Positions 17,930 to 27,860 are shown, numbered from the stretch's first letter. The stretch is 64,000 nt of DNA from DATFVA01 sp963832355 (GCA_963832355.1 CAWHTX010000013.1:186001-250000); one strand, 5' to 3'. Notes: generated by a model from the letters alone, not told the origin. A program made the numbers and translations.

Positions 17930-20440
17930 ATGGATGGAAATTTCTCAGACAGACTTCAGGATGTAATCAGGTTAAGCCGTGAAGAAGCTCTTCGGCTTGG
18001 CCATGACTATATCGGTACTGAGCACTTATTGTTAGGAATAATCAGGGAAGGACAGGGTGTAGCTGTTAGAATTCTAAGGAATCTCGACTGCGATCTTATG
18101 AAACTGAAGAAAGCGATCGAAGATACTGTCAGAACGTCAGGCGGCACTCTAACAATTGGAAATATCCCGCTTACGAAACAGGCTGAAAAGGTATTGAAAA
18201 TTACGCAGATTGAATCGAAAATTTATAAGGCAGATGTTATCGGAACGGAGCATTTACTTTTATCGCTGTTGAGGGATGAAGACAATATTGCTACCCAGAT
18301 ACTTCACCAGTTTAACGTGACATACGATTCTGCAAGGGCAGAACTGAATTCAATGTTAAGCAGCAAGAATCCGAAAGATCCCGCAGGAGCTGTTCCGCCT
18401 GCCGATAAAAAAGTTGAAAGAACGAAGACACCTGTTCTCGATAATTTCGGTCGTGATCTTACCAAGCTGGCAATGGAGGATAAACTTGATCCTGTTGTGG
18501 GCAGGGAGAGAGAGATCGAGCGGGTTGCGCAGATCTTAAGCCGAAGGAAAAAGAACAACCCTGTTCTGATCGGCGAACCGGGCGTAGGTAAAACAGCTAT
18601 AGCCGAGGGACTTGCTTTAAGAATAATGCAGAAGAAAGTTCCCCGTATCCTACAGGATAAAAGAGTTGTTACTCTTGACCTTGCAGGATTGGTTGCCGGA
18701 ACAAAATACCGCGGTCAGTTTGAAGAGCGAATGAAGGCATTGATGAATGAGCTTGAAAAAGCAAACGAAGTTATTCTTTTCATCGATGAGCTTCATACTA
18801 TAGTAGGTGCTGGCGGTGCTTCGGGATCGCTCGATGCATCAAACATGTTCAAACCTGCACTTGCACGCGGCGATATTCAGTGTATTGGTGCAACTACACT
18901 CGATGAATACCGCAAGTATATCGAAACTGACGGTGCGCTCGACAGAAGGTTTCAGAAAGTTATGGTTGAACCGCCGACATATGAAGAAACACTGCAGATA
19001 TTAAACAACATCAAGTTTAAATATGAAGAGCATCACCATGTAAAATACAGCTCAGATGCTATTGATTCAGCTGTAAAACTGAGCAACCGTTATATAACCG
19101 ACAGGCATCTGCCTGATAAAGCGATCGACGTAATAGATGAGGCAGGATCAAGAGTACATATGGGCAACTTTGAAGTTCCCCAGGAGGTTCTTGATCTTGA
19201 AGAAAGTATTGAAAAGGTAAGAGTAGAAAAAGCGACCGTTGTAAAAAGACAGGATTATGAAGAAGCTGCCCGATTAAGGGACAAGGAAAGAAACCTTCAG
19301 TCGGATCTTGAAATAGCACGCAGGGAATGGGAAGCGAAGACAAAGGATATAGTTCATGATGTTAATGAAGAGGATATTGCCACTGTTGTTGCTATGATGA
19401 CAGGTATCCCTGTTAACCGTGTAGCGCAGACTGAATCTGAAAAGCTTCTGAATATGACTGACGCTCTGAAGAAACAGATCGTAGGTCAGGATGAAGCAGT
19501 AGGCAAGCTTACAAAAGCGATCCGCAGAACAAGAGCAGGATTAAAGAATCCGAACAGACCTATAGGAAGCTTCATCTTCCTTGGTCCTACCGGTGTCGGT
19601 AAAACAGAGCTTTGTAAGGCGCTTGCTCGTTACCTGTTCGACAGCGAGAATGCGCTTATAAGAATTGATATGAGTGAGTATATGGAGAAATTCTCACTTT
19701 CCCGTCTGGTTGGAGCGCCTCCCGGATACGTCGGATACGAAGAAGGCGGTCAGCTTACAGAGAAAGTTCGCAGAAGACCATATTCAGTAGTACTTTTCGA
19801 TGAGATCGAAAAAGCTCACCCGGATATATTCAGTATCCTTCTGCAGGTGCTTGATGACGGAATGCTCACCGATAGTCTCGGCAGGAAAGTTGACTTCAAG
19901 AATACAATCATTATAATGACATCGAATATCGGAGCAAGGGATATAAAGAACATCAGCTCATTTGGTTTCGGAGGCGAGAGTGAAGCAGACAGATACTCAA
20001 GTCTAAAGAACACTGTTGAAGAAGCGATGAGAAAGCTGTTCAATCCTGAATTCCTTAACCGTGTTGATGAAACGATCGTATTCAGAAATCTCGAGAAAGA
20101 AGATATACTTCAGATCATCGATATTGAGATGGAGGATCTGCTGAAGAATATTCACGACAACAAGATGGAGCTGACTCTGGATCAGACAGCGAAAGAATTC
20201 CTGGTAGAGAAAGGATTCGACCAGAAATTCGGTGCGAGACCATTGAGACGTGCAATACAAAAGTATGTTGAAGATCCTATTGCCGAAGAGATACTCAGAG
20301 GCAAGTTCAAGGAAGGCTCCAATATTGTAGCAAAACATGTTGAGAATATGGAAGAACTCATCTTTGTAAATGATAATATGGATATAAATATTACCGATGA
20401 GGAAGAAGAACAACCCGGTAAAGGTGAGTCAGGCTCATAA
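17930..20440 (+). CDS. clpC: AAA+ unfoldase ClpC
   Basis: 836 residues, full length. Two N-terminal Clp-N repeats (DYIGTEHLLLGIIREGQG and GTEHLLLSLLRDEDN) come first. The first AAA+ module has Walker A GEPGVGKT (about 218) and Walker B VILFIDELHT. A UVR/M-domain KRQDYEEAARLRDKE lies near 440. The second module has GPTGVGKTE (about 548) and the closing segment ARPLRRAIQKYVEDPIAEE. The UVR domain distinguishes ClpC from ClpA/ClpB. It unfolds substrates for ClpP, which is not in the window. A single-gene unit is likely, as a strong terminator follows directly. Confidence 0.96.
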   Translation: MDGNFSDRLQDVIRLSREEALRLGHDYIGTEHLLLGIIREGQGVAVRILRNLDCDLMKLKKAIEDTVRTSGGTLTIGNIPLTKQAEKVLKITQIESKIYKADVIGTEHLLLSLLRDEDNIATQILHQFNVTYDSARAELNSMLSSKNPKDPAGAVPPADKKVERTKTPVLDNFGRDLTKLAMEDKLDPVVGREREIERVAQILSRRKKNNPVLIGEPGVGKTAIAEGLALRIMQKKVPRILQDKRVVTLDLAGLVAGTKYRGQFEERMKALMNELEKANEVILFIDELHTIVGAGGASGSLDASNMFKPALARGDIQCIGATTLDEYRKYIETDGALDRRFQKVMVEPPTYEETLQILNNIKFKYEEHHHVKYSSDAIDSAVKLSNRYITDRHLPDKAIDVIDEAGSRVHMGNFEVPQEVLDLEESIEKVRVEKATVVKRQDYEEAARLRDKERNLQSDLEIARREWEAKTKDIVHDVNEEDIATVVAMMTGIPVNRVAQTESEKLLNMTDALKKQIVGQDEAVGKLTKAIRRTRAGLKNPNRPIGSFIFLGPTGVGKTELCKALARYLFDSENALIRIDMSEYMEKFSLSRLVGAPPGYVGYEEGGQLTEKVRRRPYSVVLFDEIEKAHPDIFSILLQVLDDGMLTDSLGRKVDFKNTIIIMTSNIGARDIKNISSFGFGGESEADRYSSLKNTVEEAMRKLFNPEFLNRVDETIVFRNLEKEDILQIIDIEMEDLLKNIHDNKMELTLDQTAKEFLVEKGFDQKFGARPLRRAIQKYVEDPIAEEILRGKFKEGSNIVAKHVENMEELIFVNDNMDINITDEEEEQPGKGESGS

Positions 20441-20473
20441 TATTGTGTGAGTGGTTACATACCGTAAACACTG

Positions 20474-20506
20474 AAAGGCGTATTTCTTTTAATACGCCTT
20501 TTTTTT
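20474..20506 (+). terminator. Rho-independent terminator after clpC
   Basis: Perfect stem AAAGGCGTATT (20474-20484) and AATACGCCTTT (20491-20501) with a 6-nt loop and a T-run. It lies 33 bp after the clpC stop. Confidence 0.92.
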
Positions 20507-20545
20507 ATTTAAATTTCATTTTTGAAACGTTAGTCCTAAACGACA

Positions 20546-20572
20546 TGTCATTCTGAATTTATTTCAGAATCT
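20546..20572. repeat. REP-like short palindromic repeat, copy 1
   Basis: TGTCATTCTGAA-TTTA-TTTCAGAATCT: the inverted arms ATTCTGAA and TTCAGAAT flank a short centre. The same unit occurs at 20581, 62596 and 62635. Confidence 0.8.
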
Positions 20573-20580
20573 AAACAATG

Positions 20581-20606
20581 TGTCATTCCGAACATGTTCG
20601 GAATCT
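20581..20606. repeat. REP-like short palindromic repeat, copy 2
   Basis: TGTCATTCCGAACATGTTCGGAATCT: the arms ATTCCGAAC and GTTCGGAAT are perfectly complementary. It lies 8 bp after copy 1 in the same orientation and shares its TGTCATTC and GAATCT ends. Confidence 0.8.
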
Positions 20607-20645
20607 ATAAGAATAGAATAATTATAACAACAACAGGAGGCGATG

Positions 20646-20924
20646 ATGCAGGCACTGGAAGAAACTAAAATTAATGAGAAGATCGGCAGTCTGAAAGGCT
20701 GGGAATACAAAAACAACCAGATAGGGAAAGAATACGAGCTAAAGGACTTTAAGGAGGCGCTGAGCTTTGTGAATAAAATAGGCGACAGGGCAGAGGAAAT
20801 GGATCATCATCCCGATATATTTCTGCACGACTGGAACAAAGTGAAGATAACCGTTTCTACCCACAGCGCCGGCGGTATTACCGAGAACGATTTCAAGCTG
20901 GCAGAGAAAATCGAAAACATCTGA
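20646..20924 (+). CDS. phhB: Pterin-4a-carbinolamine dehydratase
   Basis: 92 residues. This small enzyme dehydrates 4a-hydroxytetrahydropterin during pterin recycling. The motif MDHHPDIFLHDWNKVKITVSTHSAGGITENDFKLAEKI contains the family's paired histidines (HHPD), the Trp-Asn-x-Val strand and the G-[GI]-T-x-x-D-x-x-L-A end. AGGAGG at 20635-20640 is spaced 5 bp from this second ATG and only 2 bp from the first (20643), so 20646 is preferred. No aromatic amino-acid hydroxylase is nearby. It is followed within 9 bp by a TPR gene. Confidence 0.9.
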   Translation: MQALEETKINEKIGSLKGWEYKNNQIGKEYELKDFKEALSFVNKIGDRAEEMDHHPDIFLHDWNKVKITVSTHSAGGITENDFKLAEKIENI

Positions 20925-20933
20925 TTTCCGGAA

Positions 20934-21245
20934 ATGAACAAACGACTTGAAGGACTGCTGGAGTTTTATAAAAAGGATCCGAACGATCCTTTTACTTTAT
21001 ACGGACTGGCACTTGAGTATATGTCGGACCAGCAGTTTGATGCAGCGGAAAAATATTTCCGGCTGCTGCTTGATAGCGATCCGGATTATGTTCCAGGGTA
21101 TCTCCAGTATGCTCAGCTTAAAGAAAAGCAGGACAAAATTGATGAAGCTAAAGAACTTTACAGCAGGGGAATAGAGGCGGCAATTAAATCAGGAGATAAA
21201 AAATCAGTAAAAGAAATGGAGGATTTCCTTAGTGATCTCGAATGA
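20934..21245 (+). CDS. Small TPR protein
   Basis: 103 residues made of about two and a half tetratricopeptide repeats, for example DPFTLYGLALEYMSDQQFD-AAEKYFRLLLDSDPDYVPGYLQYAQLKEKQDKIDEAKELYSRGIEAA split over positions 17-84. It is a cytosolic protein-protein interaction module with no signal peptide. It starts 9 bp after phhB, and its last codons overlap the GTG start of pyrE, so the three genes are probably one transcript. Its partner is unknown. Confidence 0.78.
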   Translation: MNKRLEGLLEFYKKDPNDPFTLYGLALEYMSDQQFDAAEKYFRLLLDSDPDYVPGYLQYAQLKEKQDKIDEAKELYSRGIEAAIKSGDKKSVKEMEDFLSDLE

Positions 21246-21816
21246 AAATGATATTCTTGACATCTTTAAAAAAACAGGGGCTTTGCTACAGGGACATTTT
21301 CTACTTACTTCAGGAAGACACAGCAATATGTACTTCCAGTGTGCTAAAGTGCTTCAGTATCCTGAATATACGGAGCAGGTCTGCCGCATCATTGCGGATT
21401 ATTTCAAAGACTATGAAATCGATACTGTGATTTCACCTGCTATGGGTGGAATAATTGTGGGACAGGAAGTTGCCCGCCAGCTCGACAAAAGATCTATATT
21501 TGCCGAAAGAGAAGACAAGAAGCTGACATTGAGGAGAGGCTTTACTATAGACAAGGGAGAAAAGGTATTAGTATGTGAAGACGTTGTTACAACGGGCGGA
21601 TCTGTTTTCGAGGTAATAGATATAGTTAAAGAGCAGGGCGGTGAAGTGGCAGGAGTAGGTTTCATTGTCGACCGCAGCAACGGGAAAGTCAATTTCGGAT
21701 ATCCTCAGAAGAGCACAATGAAAATGGAGGTGGTTTCTTATACACCTGACGAATGTCCTCTTTGCAAAGAAAATATTCCTCTCGTCAAACCGGGATCCAG
21801 AAAAGTTATAGCCTGA
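21232..21816 (+). CDS. pyrE: Orotate phosphoribosyltransferase
   Basis: 194 residues. It makes OMP from orotate and PRPP in de novo pyrimidine synthesis. Visible motifs are LLTSGRHSNMYFQCAKVLQYP (orotate side), AMGGIIVGQEVA, the basic loop EREDKKLTLRRGF, and the PRPP-binding signature VLVCEDVVTTGGSVFE at about 109-124. The start is a GTG at 21232 preceded by GGAGG; there is no nearby in-frame ATG. It overlaps the TPR gene by 14 bp. The short form without OMP decarboxylase is the bacterial norm. Confidence 0.93.
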   Translation: MISNENDILDIFKKTGALLQGHFLLTSGRHSNMYFQCAKVLQYPEYTEQVCRIIADYFKDYEIDTVISPAMGGIIVGQEVARQLDKRSIFAEREDKKLTLRRGFTIDKGEKVLVCEDVVTTGGSVFEVIDIVKEQGGEVAGVGFIVDRSNGKVNFGYPQKSTMKMEVVSYTPDECPLCKENIPLVKPGSRKVIA

Positions 21817-21855
21817 TTTTATATTTTTGGGATATGTTCTAATTATTATTCCGGA

Positions 21856-23130
21856 ATGACAATGAAAACCATCCTTATAATTTTGTTAGCTTCGGTTACC
21901 TTGTTCCCGCAGGTTAATTTCGATCAATATTTTAAAGATAAAACCTTAAGAGTTGATTACTTCCATACGGGCGACAGTCTTAATGATTCATATTCAATCG
22001 ATGAGCTGAAAGAAGAGCCTTACTGGGGAGGATCAAAAACCAGTCTTATCGATACTTTTAATTACGGGCGATATAAAGTTAAGGTGTTCGACCAGGAAGA
22101 AAACAAGCTGATCTTTTCACATACCTATTCGACATTATTTGATGAGTGGCAGACAACGGACGAAGCAAAACATACGGTGAAAACCTTCAGCGAAACTGTT
22201 ACTATGCCATTCCCGAAGGAGAAGATAAGGGTAGAGTTTTACAGTCGCGACAGATTGAATGCACTTCATAAAAAATTCGAATACAGCGTTGATCCGGACA
22301 ACTATTTTATCTCACCGGAAAGACCCCTTGAATATCCTTCATTTGAAGTTGTTCACAACGGCGATCCTGCGGTTAAGGTGGATATAGTGATGCTTCCGGA
22401 AGGATATACAAAAGATGAGATGGATGAATTTAAATCCGATTGTAATAAATTTGCCGGATACCTTTTTAATGTATCGCCCTATTCGGAAAATAAGGATAAA
22501 TTTAACATATGGGGCGTTGAGGCGCCTTCTCCTGAGGAGGGAACGGATATTCCGGAAAGAGGAATATGGAAAAAAACGCTGATGAATACTGAATTTTATA
22601 CATTCGACCTTGAAAGGTATTTGATGACATCGGATTATAAGTCAGTACGCGATCTGGCAGCCAATGCACCATACGACCAGATCTATATACTGGTCAACTC
22701 CGGTAAATACGGCGGCGGAGCTATCTATAATTACTATTCTGTATGTGTTAATAATAATATGTTCAGTGAGTATGTGTTCTCGCATGAATTCGGACATGGT
22801 TTTGCTTTCCTGGCTGATGAATATTATACATCTGATGTAGCCTATAATGATTTTTACCCGTTAAATGTTGAACCTCTCGAACCGAATATTACAACGCTGG
22901 TTGACTTTGATTCGAAATGGAAAGATATGGTAGATAAGAATACTCCTATTCCTACACCAGCTACAGCGGAATATGCGCATAAGGTAGGAGTTTTTGAAGG
23001 CGGGGGATATGCCGCGAAGGGAATATACCGCCCTTATGAGGACTGCAGTATGAAAACCGCAACAGTAAATAATTTTTGTCCTGTCTGTAAGCGGGCCATT
23101 CAGGAGATGATAGATTTTTTAACTAATTGA
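21856..23130 (+). CDS. Secreted M64-family (IgA-peptidase-like) metalloprotease
   Basis: 424 residues. The N-terminal signal peptide is MKTILIILLASVTLFPQV (the ATG at 21862 may be the true start). A beta-rich N-domain runs to about 150. The peptidase domain has PEGYTKDEMDEF near 181, and zinc-binding HEFGHGFAFLADEY at 310-323 with His310, Glu311 and His314 plus the downstream Asp typical of the M64 family. The C-terminus has a C-x-x-C pair (NFCPVCKRAI). No T9SS domain is present, so a periplasmic or Sec-only location is likely. The substrate is unknown; IgA cleavage should not be assumed. Confidence 0.88.
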   Translation: MTMKTILIILLASVTLFPQVNFDQYFKDKTLRVDYFHTGDSLNDSYSIDELKEEPYWGGSKTSLIDTFNYGRYKVKVFDQEENKLIFSHTYSTLFDEWQTTDEAKHTVKTFSETVTMPFPKEKIRVEFYSRDRLNALHKKFEYSVDPDNYFISPERPLEYPSFEVVHNGDPAVKVDIVMLPEGYTKDEMDEFKSDCNKFAGYLFNVSPYSENKDKFNIWGVEAPSPEEGTDIPERGIWKKTLMNTEFYTFDLERYLMTSDYKSVRDLAANAPYDQIYILVNSGKYGGGAIYNYYSVCVNNNMFSEYVFSHEFGHGFAFLADEYYTSDVAYNDFYPLNVEPLEPNITTLVDFDSKWKDMVDKNTPIPTPATAEYAHKVGVFEGGGYAAKGIYRPYEDCSMKTATVNNFCPVCKRAIQEMIDFLTN

Positions 23131-23254
23131 GAATTTAGCGGATTGATGGGTTGTCGTATTGAGCGAATAATTTCGTAAATTCAGCAATTCATTAATTTAA
23201 TAATTTTTTTCATTCACGAATTAGCAAAATTCGTTAATTCCCTAAATTCACCCT

Positions 23255-24481
23255 ATGGATCAACGAAAACTATATAAAACAGTAGAAACGATAGCATCGC
23301 AGAAATTCCCTTCGGAAGAGGCAATGATGATTGAGGTGCTTAACCAGATAATTGCTAATGAACAGATTGATGTTAACGGCGGCAGGATCTGGAAACTTAA
23401 AGTAGATGAAGGAAGCTATGCCTTATTATACCAGACCGGTTCGGTGGAAAAGATCCATCCCGACTTCAGAATTGTAATAAGCGAATACCCTATATTCGAT
23501 TTTATTGCCAAAGAACGGACTGTATTGGGAAATGAAACGAACGAGACCCTCAGGCAGAAAGGAATATTTAAGTATTCAGCGTCAGGTGTCGGCGATAAGA
23601 TCAAAGTAAATGATAAACCTTATTATGAATACCTTTTTGCGTTGAACAGCGAGAATATAGATGATGATTTCAGGATCACTCTCAATATAATTGCCACTGC
23701 ATTAACCTCGCGGATAAAACAAAGAAGAGCGGCATCCTCAGTTTATCATCTGAAAGCCGATCTTGATAAAGCCAGAGAACTGCAGAAAAGCATTCTGCCG
23801 GAGCATGAATATCACTTCTTTGATTATGAGATATTCGGAGTTACCAATCCCGCTGAGATAGTTGGCGGCGATTTCTTTGATTACCTTGAAGTAGGGGATG
23901 ACCGTCTCGGTGTTACAGTAGGTGATGCCGCCAGTAAAGGCGTTAGCGCATCGGCGGAAGCGATGTACATCTCCGGTGCTCTCAGGATGGCCAGCAACTT
24001 TGAGCTTAAGATATCCCCGATGATGAAGCGGATGAACGAGCTGGTTAATAAGATCTTTGCCGATGATAAATTTGCCTCGCTTTTCTACGGCGAACTTTCA
24101 CCCGACAAATGCGGATTATTTTTATATGCTAATGCCGGACACAACCCGCCTTTCTTTCTTAATTCAGATACTAATGAAATCCGGGAACTTGCCCCGACGG
24201 GGCCTGTACTTGGTCCCACTCCTCATGGAAAATATACCGTGGAAAATATCAATTTCCAGAAGAATGATATTCTTCTTATTTATTCAGATGGAGTTACAGA
24301 GTCTGCTAATGAGAACTTTGAGATGTACGAGGAAGAAAGACTTAAAAGACTCCTTGTGAGTGTGAAAGATAAATCTCCCCGGGAAATTACCTACGCTATA
24401 CTGGAAGATGTGATAAAATTTTCAAAAAGCGGCAAGTATTCAGACGATAAGACCCTTGTTGTAATCAAAAAAAATAATTGA
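23255..24481 (+). CDS. PP2C-type (SpoIIE/RsbU) serine phosphatase
   Basis: 408 residues. The N-terminal half (1-170) resembles a GAF-like sensor. A short helix DLDKARELQKSILPE links to a SpoIIE phosphatase domain with EIVGGDFFDYLEV (metal-binding aspartates), GDAASKGVSASAEAM, FASLFYGEL, NAGHNPPFFL and LLIYSDGVTESAN. Such proteins dephosphorylate anti-sigma-factor antagonists in partner-switching stress pathways. No anti-sigma factor or antagonist gene is adjacent, so the partner is unknown. The 124-bp upstream gap has repeated AATTC words and a small hairpin (near 23214-23232). Confidence 0.87.
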   Translation: MDQRKLYKTVETIASQKFPSEEAMMIEVLNQIIANEQIDVNGGRIWKLKVDEGSYALLYQTGSVEKIHPDFRIVISEYPIFDFIAKERTVLGNETNETLRQKGIFKYSASGVGDKIKVNDKPYYEYLFALNSENIDDDFRITLNIIATALTSRIKQRRAASSVYHLKADLDKARELQKSILPEHEYHFFDYEIFGVTNPAEIVGGDFFDYLEVGDDRLGVTVGDAASKGVSASAEAMYISGALRMASNFELKISPMMKRMNELVNKIFADDKFASLFYGELSPDKCGLFLYANAGHNPPFFLNSDTNEIRELAPTGPVLGPTPHGKYTVENINFQKNDILLIYSDGVTESANENFEMYEEERLKRLLVSVKDKSPREITYAILEDVIKFSKSGKYSDDKTLVVIKKNN

Positions 24482-24576
24482 TCTGTATAACAGCAGGCAG
24501 AATCTATCCTTCATTTCAGGGAAATTTTCCTTCGAATTGGTTATTATTTAACATCAGATTTCAAAAAGGTTGAATA

Positions 24577-25941
24577 ATGATCAAATCTATTAATCCCGCA
24601 ACAGAAGAAGAAATTAAATCATACCAGGAAATGGACCTTGAAGAGGTTACAAAAATTATCACATCGGCAGATCGTGATTTTGGTGAATGGCACAGGACTT
24701 CCTTTAGTACGAGATCGCAGCTGATGAAAAAAGCAGGTGAGTTACTGAGGAAAGATAAAGAGAAGCATTCGAAGATAATGACCGAAGAGATGGGAAAGCC
24801 GATTGCACAATCACGTTCCGAGGTAGAGAAATGCGCGTGGTTATGCGATTACTTTGCTGAGAACGGCGAGGAATTTCTTAAAGATAAAATAATTGGGAGT
24901 GATGCTTCTAAAAGTTTTGTAACATTCCAGCCGCTGGGAGTAGTACTGGCGGTAATGCCATGGAATTTTCCATACTGGCAGGTATTCAGGTTTGCGGTGC
25001 CGGGACTAATGGCAGGGAATGGGGGTGTGCTGAAGCATGCTTCAAATGTAACAGGATGTGCACTGGCTATAGAGGAAGTTTTCAGGGAAGCAGGTTTTCC
25101 TGAGAACCTTTTCAGAACCCTGGTAGTCTCTTCCAAACATATGGATAAAGTAATTCAGCTTGAGAAAATTCGTGCTGTTACATTAACCGGAAGTGTTCCT
25201 GCAGGAAAAGCAGTTGCCTCCAAAGCGGGTTCCCTTGTGAAGAAAACTGTGCTTGAGCTGGGAGGAAGTGATCCCTACGTAGTGCTTGAAGATGCTGACC
25301 TTGAAGCCGCAGCAGATACCTGTGTGACATCCCGGTTAATAAACGGGGGACAAAGCTGTATAGCCGCAAAAAGATTTATAATTGTAGAAGAGGTATATGA
25401 TAAGTTCAGGGATCTGTTTGTTGAAAAAATGAAAGCGAAGAAGATGGGGGATCCGCTTGATGAATCAAATGACCTTGGTCCCCAGGCCAGGGACAATCTT
25501 CGCGATGATCTGCACGACCAGGTAAAGAAAAGTGTTGATATTGGTGCGAAACTGCTTCTGGGCGGAGAGATACCTGATATGAAAGGTGCTTACTATCCTC
25601 CGACAGTGCTTGAGAATGTAGGACAGGGTATGCCCGCATATGATGAGGAATTATTCGGACCTGCTGCCTCACTGATAAGAGCGAAGGATGAGATAGAAGC
25701 CGTTAAAATTGCTAATGATTCGGTATTCGGACTGGGAGCTGCCGTATTTACAAATGATGTTAAAAGAGGCGAGAGAATAGCCAGGGAAGAATTAAATGCC
25801 GGCAACTGTTTTGTTAATGCGTTTGTTAAATCCGATCCGAGGCTGCCGTTCGGCGGAGTAAAAGAATCGGGTTACGGCCGCGAACTCTCTTATTTCGGTA
25901 TACATGAGTTCGTTAACATTAAGACAGTTTACGTTAAGTAG
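24577..25941 (+). CDS. NAD(P)-dependent succinate-semialdehyde-type aldehyde dehydrogenase
   Basis: 454 residues, full-length aldehyde dehydrogenase fold. PWNFP is at 128-132, the cofactor motif LTGSVPAGKAV near 203-213, catalytic Glu227 in LELGGSDP and catalytic Cys261 in GGQSCIAAKR. The short N-terminus (SINPATEEEI) and GGVKESGYGRELS match the Sad/YneI succinate-semialdehyde group, which oxidises succinate semialdehyde to succinate. The precise substrate is inferred. It stands alone on the plus strand. Confidence 0.86.
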   Translation: MIKSINPATEEEIKSYQEMDLEEVTKIITSADRDFGEWHRTSFSTRSQLMKKAGELLRKDKEKHSKIMTEEMGKPIAQSRSEVEKCAWLCDYFAENGEEFLKDKIIGSDASKSFVTFQPLGVVLAVMPWNFPYWQVFRFAVPGLMAGNGGVLKHASNVTGCALAIEEVFREAGFPENLFRTLVVSSKHMDKVIQLEKIRAVTLTGSVPAGKAVASKAGSLVKKTVLELGGSDPYVVLEDADLEAAADTCVTSRLINGGQSCIAAKRFIIVEEVYDKFRDLFVEKMKAKKMGDPLDESNDLGPQARDNLRDDLHDQVKKSVDIGAKLLLGGEIPDMKGAYYPPTVLENVGQGMPAYDEELFGPAASLIRAKDEIEAVKIANDSVFGLGAAVFTNDVKRGERIAREELNAGNCFVNAFVKSDPRLPFGGVKESGYGRELSYFGIHEFVNIKTVYVK

Positions 25942-26230
25942 ATTAGCGGTATCTTAGCAGCCCCTCGTACTGCAACCCAACAACTCCCTTCCGCATAGCG
26001 GAGGTATACTCATGGTTGCTAATTGAATTTAACGACAAAAAAAACTATAATGGATTCACTGTAAAATCATTTATAACGATTGAAAATCAGAGCCAGGAAC
26101 CAGTTCAGAAACCTCCGATCTCACTGTTTAATATTTCTACAATTTACCCCTAAAAATGCGTGTTGAACCGTCTTTGAACCGTCTATACTACGGGATAAAA
26201 CCGAGATAAATACACACCAAAATGGATTGC

Positions 26231-26485
26231 TCAAACCCCTTCATCCCAATCAGTGTAGTCGGGACCTTTGTCTTCATCAGGGAAGGGATCGACTGAATCC
26301 TGTCCGAGATTCTCAATAGTGCCGTCTTTCCTTAAAACTACAAGTTTAGCTTCAAGTCCTACTGCTATTTCTTTTGCTGCTTCTATAGCTTCCTGTTTTG
26401 TGTTCTTCTCATCGATCGGTTTATCTTCCTCATTCCTTCTCACAGCCCATTTATTGTCTTTCGGGATTACATAAATCTTATTCAT
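26231..26485 (-). CDS. DUF2188 family small protein
   Basis: 84 residues. It starts MNKIYVIPKDNKWAVRRNEEDKP and continues with a helix (TKQEAIEAAKEIAVGL) and LVVLRKDGTIE, the compact alpha-beta pattern of DUF2188 proteins. The C-terminus is very acidic (DPFPDEDKGPDYTDWDEG). The function of the family is unknown; members are often found with stress genes. It is divergently transcribed from the MgtC/DUF4010 gene, 64 bp away. Confidence 0.8.
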   Translation of the reverse strand: MNKIYVIPKDNKWAVRRNEEDKPIDEKNTKQEAIEAAKEIAVGLEAKLVVLRKDGTIENLGQDSVDPFPDEDKGPDYTDWDEGV

Positions 26486-26549
26486 TGTCGTTCCTTTTTG
26501 TAGAAAACTTATAGAATAAATTTTATCTTAACAGTGAGGTTTATCATTT

Positions 26550-27860
26550 ATGCAGGATACATTAAAACTTCTACCGGAATATTTACTGAAGAATGATACG
26601 GCAATGACTTCGGCAGACCTTTTTATACTGCTTCAGAAGCTTGGTGTAGCGATCCTTATAGGGCTGCTGATTGGCCTCGAAAGGGAGCACTCACGTCCCC
26701 AGGATGAAAAGATGTTCGCCGGGGTGAGAACTACTCCTTTAATCGCCCTGCTAGGTTTTGTTGCCGGACTGGTTGCATCGTTTACTTCATACTGGGTTTA
26801 CTTCATTATTTTCGCCGGGTTTGCTTCACTTGTTACCACTTCTCATGTTTTCTCCGCAAAATCCGGCAGGCCTGGAGGCACGTCTGAAGTAGCACTTTTA
26901 ATTGTATTTCTGCTTGGGTCTGTTGTCTATTTCAATTTTATAATCCTCGCTGCTGTAATAGCCGTGATTGTCACCCTGTTCCTGACACTGAAACTGCAGC
27001 TTCACAAGTTTGTGGGAAAGGTTAGTGAAGAAGACTTATACGCCACGCTCAAGCTTGCAATAATTACGATAATTGTACTTCCTCTCCTTCCTGATAAAAC
27101 CTACGGACCTCTCGCTGTTTTAAACCCAAGACTTATCTGGTATATGGTGATACTGGTAAGCGGTATCAGCTTTGTGGGATATGTTCTGATCAAGGTATTC
27201 GGCGAAGGAAAAGGAATATTCATTACCGGCTTATTGGGAGGAATGGTTTCAAGTACAGCTGTGGCCTATTCATTATCTAAAAAAAGTAAAGAAAACGGTT
27301 CGCTGTCACCCGAGTTTGGAGTGGGGATCCTGCTTGCTTCAACAATAATGTATGTAAGGGTTTTTATTGTTGTACTTATTCTTAATAGTGAACTGATTGA
27401 GGTCCTGTGGTTTCCGCTATTAATATTTACTGTTGCCGGGTTGATCGTAAGCGTGATAATGTCGAAGAAGTTTACAAACGGAAAACACGATCAGATAGAG
27501 CTGAACAATCCTTTCAGGCTCAAGTCGGCGATACTTTTCGGAGTAATTTTCGGGATCGTGATCTTCGCTGCCAAGGCAGGACAGGTTTACCTGGGCTCGG
27601 GTGGACTATATGCTGCAAGTGGACTCGCCGGATTGACCAGCGTAGATGCGATAGTGCTCTCACTTGCCAAACTTGCAAGCGGCAGTGTCTCATCGGAAGT
27701 GGCTATGACTGCAGTGATCATTGCAACTATATCAAACAATATTGTTAAGGCAATAATTTCCGCGGTATGGGGATCAAAAAATATAAGAAAATATACGTTT
27801 ACCGGGCTGGGGATTCTTTCGGTTATATCGATAATTTTCCTGGTGTTTGTGCTGCTGTAA
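26550..27860 (+). CDS. MgtC/SapB-DUF4010 membrane protein
   Basis: 436 residues and about 12 membrane segments. The N-terminal third is the MgtC/SapB domain with GLLIGLEREHSRP and GVRTTPLIALLGFV (about 36-75), containing the conserved Arg-Thr-x-x-Leu. The remainder is DUF4010-like, with GLLGGMVSSTAVAYSLSKKS and GLTSVDAIVLSLAKLA. Transport of a divalent cation is often proposed for the family but not shown here. An internal start at the Met near residue 19 is possible. Confidence 0.82.
   Translation: MQDTLKLLPEYLLKNDTAMTSADLFILLQKLGVAILIGLLIGLEREHSRPQDEKMFAGVRTTPLIALLGFVAGLVASFTSYWVYFIIFAGFASLVTTSHVFSAKSGRPGGTSEVALLIVFLLGSVVYFNFIILAAVIAVIVTLFLTLKLQLHKFVGKVSEEDLYATLKLAIITIIVLPLLPDKTYGPLAVLNPRLIWYMVILVSGISFVGYVLIKVFGEGKGIFITGLLGGMVSSTAVAYSLSKKSKENGSLSPEFGVGILLASTIMYVRVFIVVLILNSELIEVLWFPLLIFTVAGLIVSVIMSKKFTNGKHDQIELNNPFRLKSAILFGVIFGIVIFAAKAGQVYLGSGGLYAASGLAGLTSVDAIVLSLAKLASGSVSSEVAMTAVIIATISNNIVKAIISAVWGSKNIRKYTFTGLGILSVISIIFLVFVLL

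Noticed and set aside
23140..23254. AATTC-rich stretch with a 7-bp hairpin, considered as a CRISPR or attachment site
   Set aside because: Repeats are short, irregular and without spacers of equal length; it looks like AT-rich intergenic sequence.
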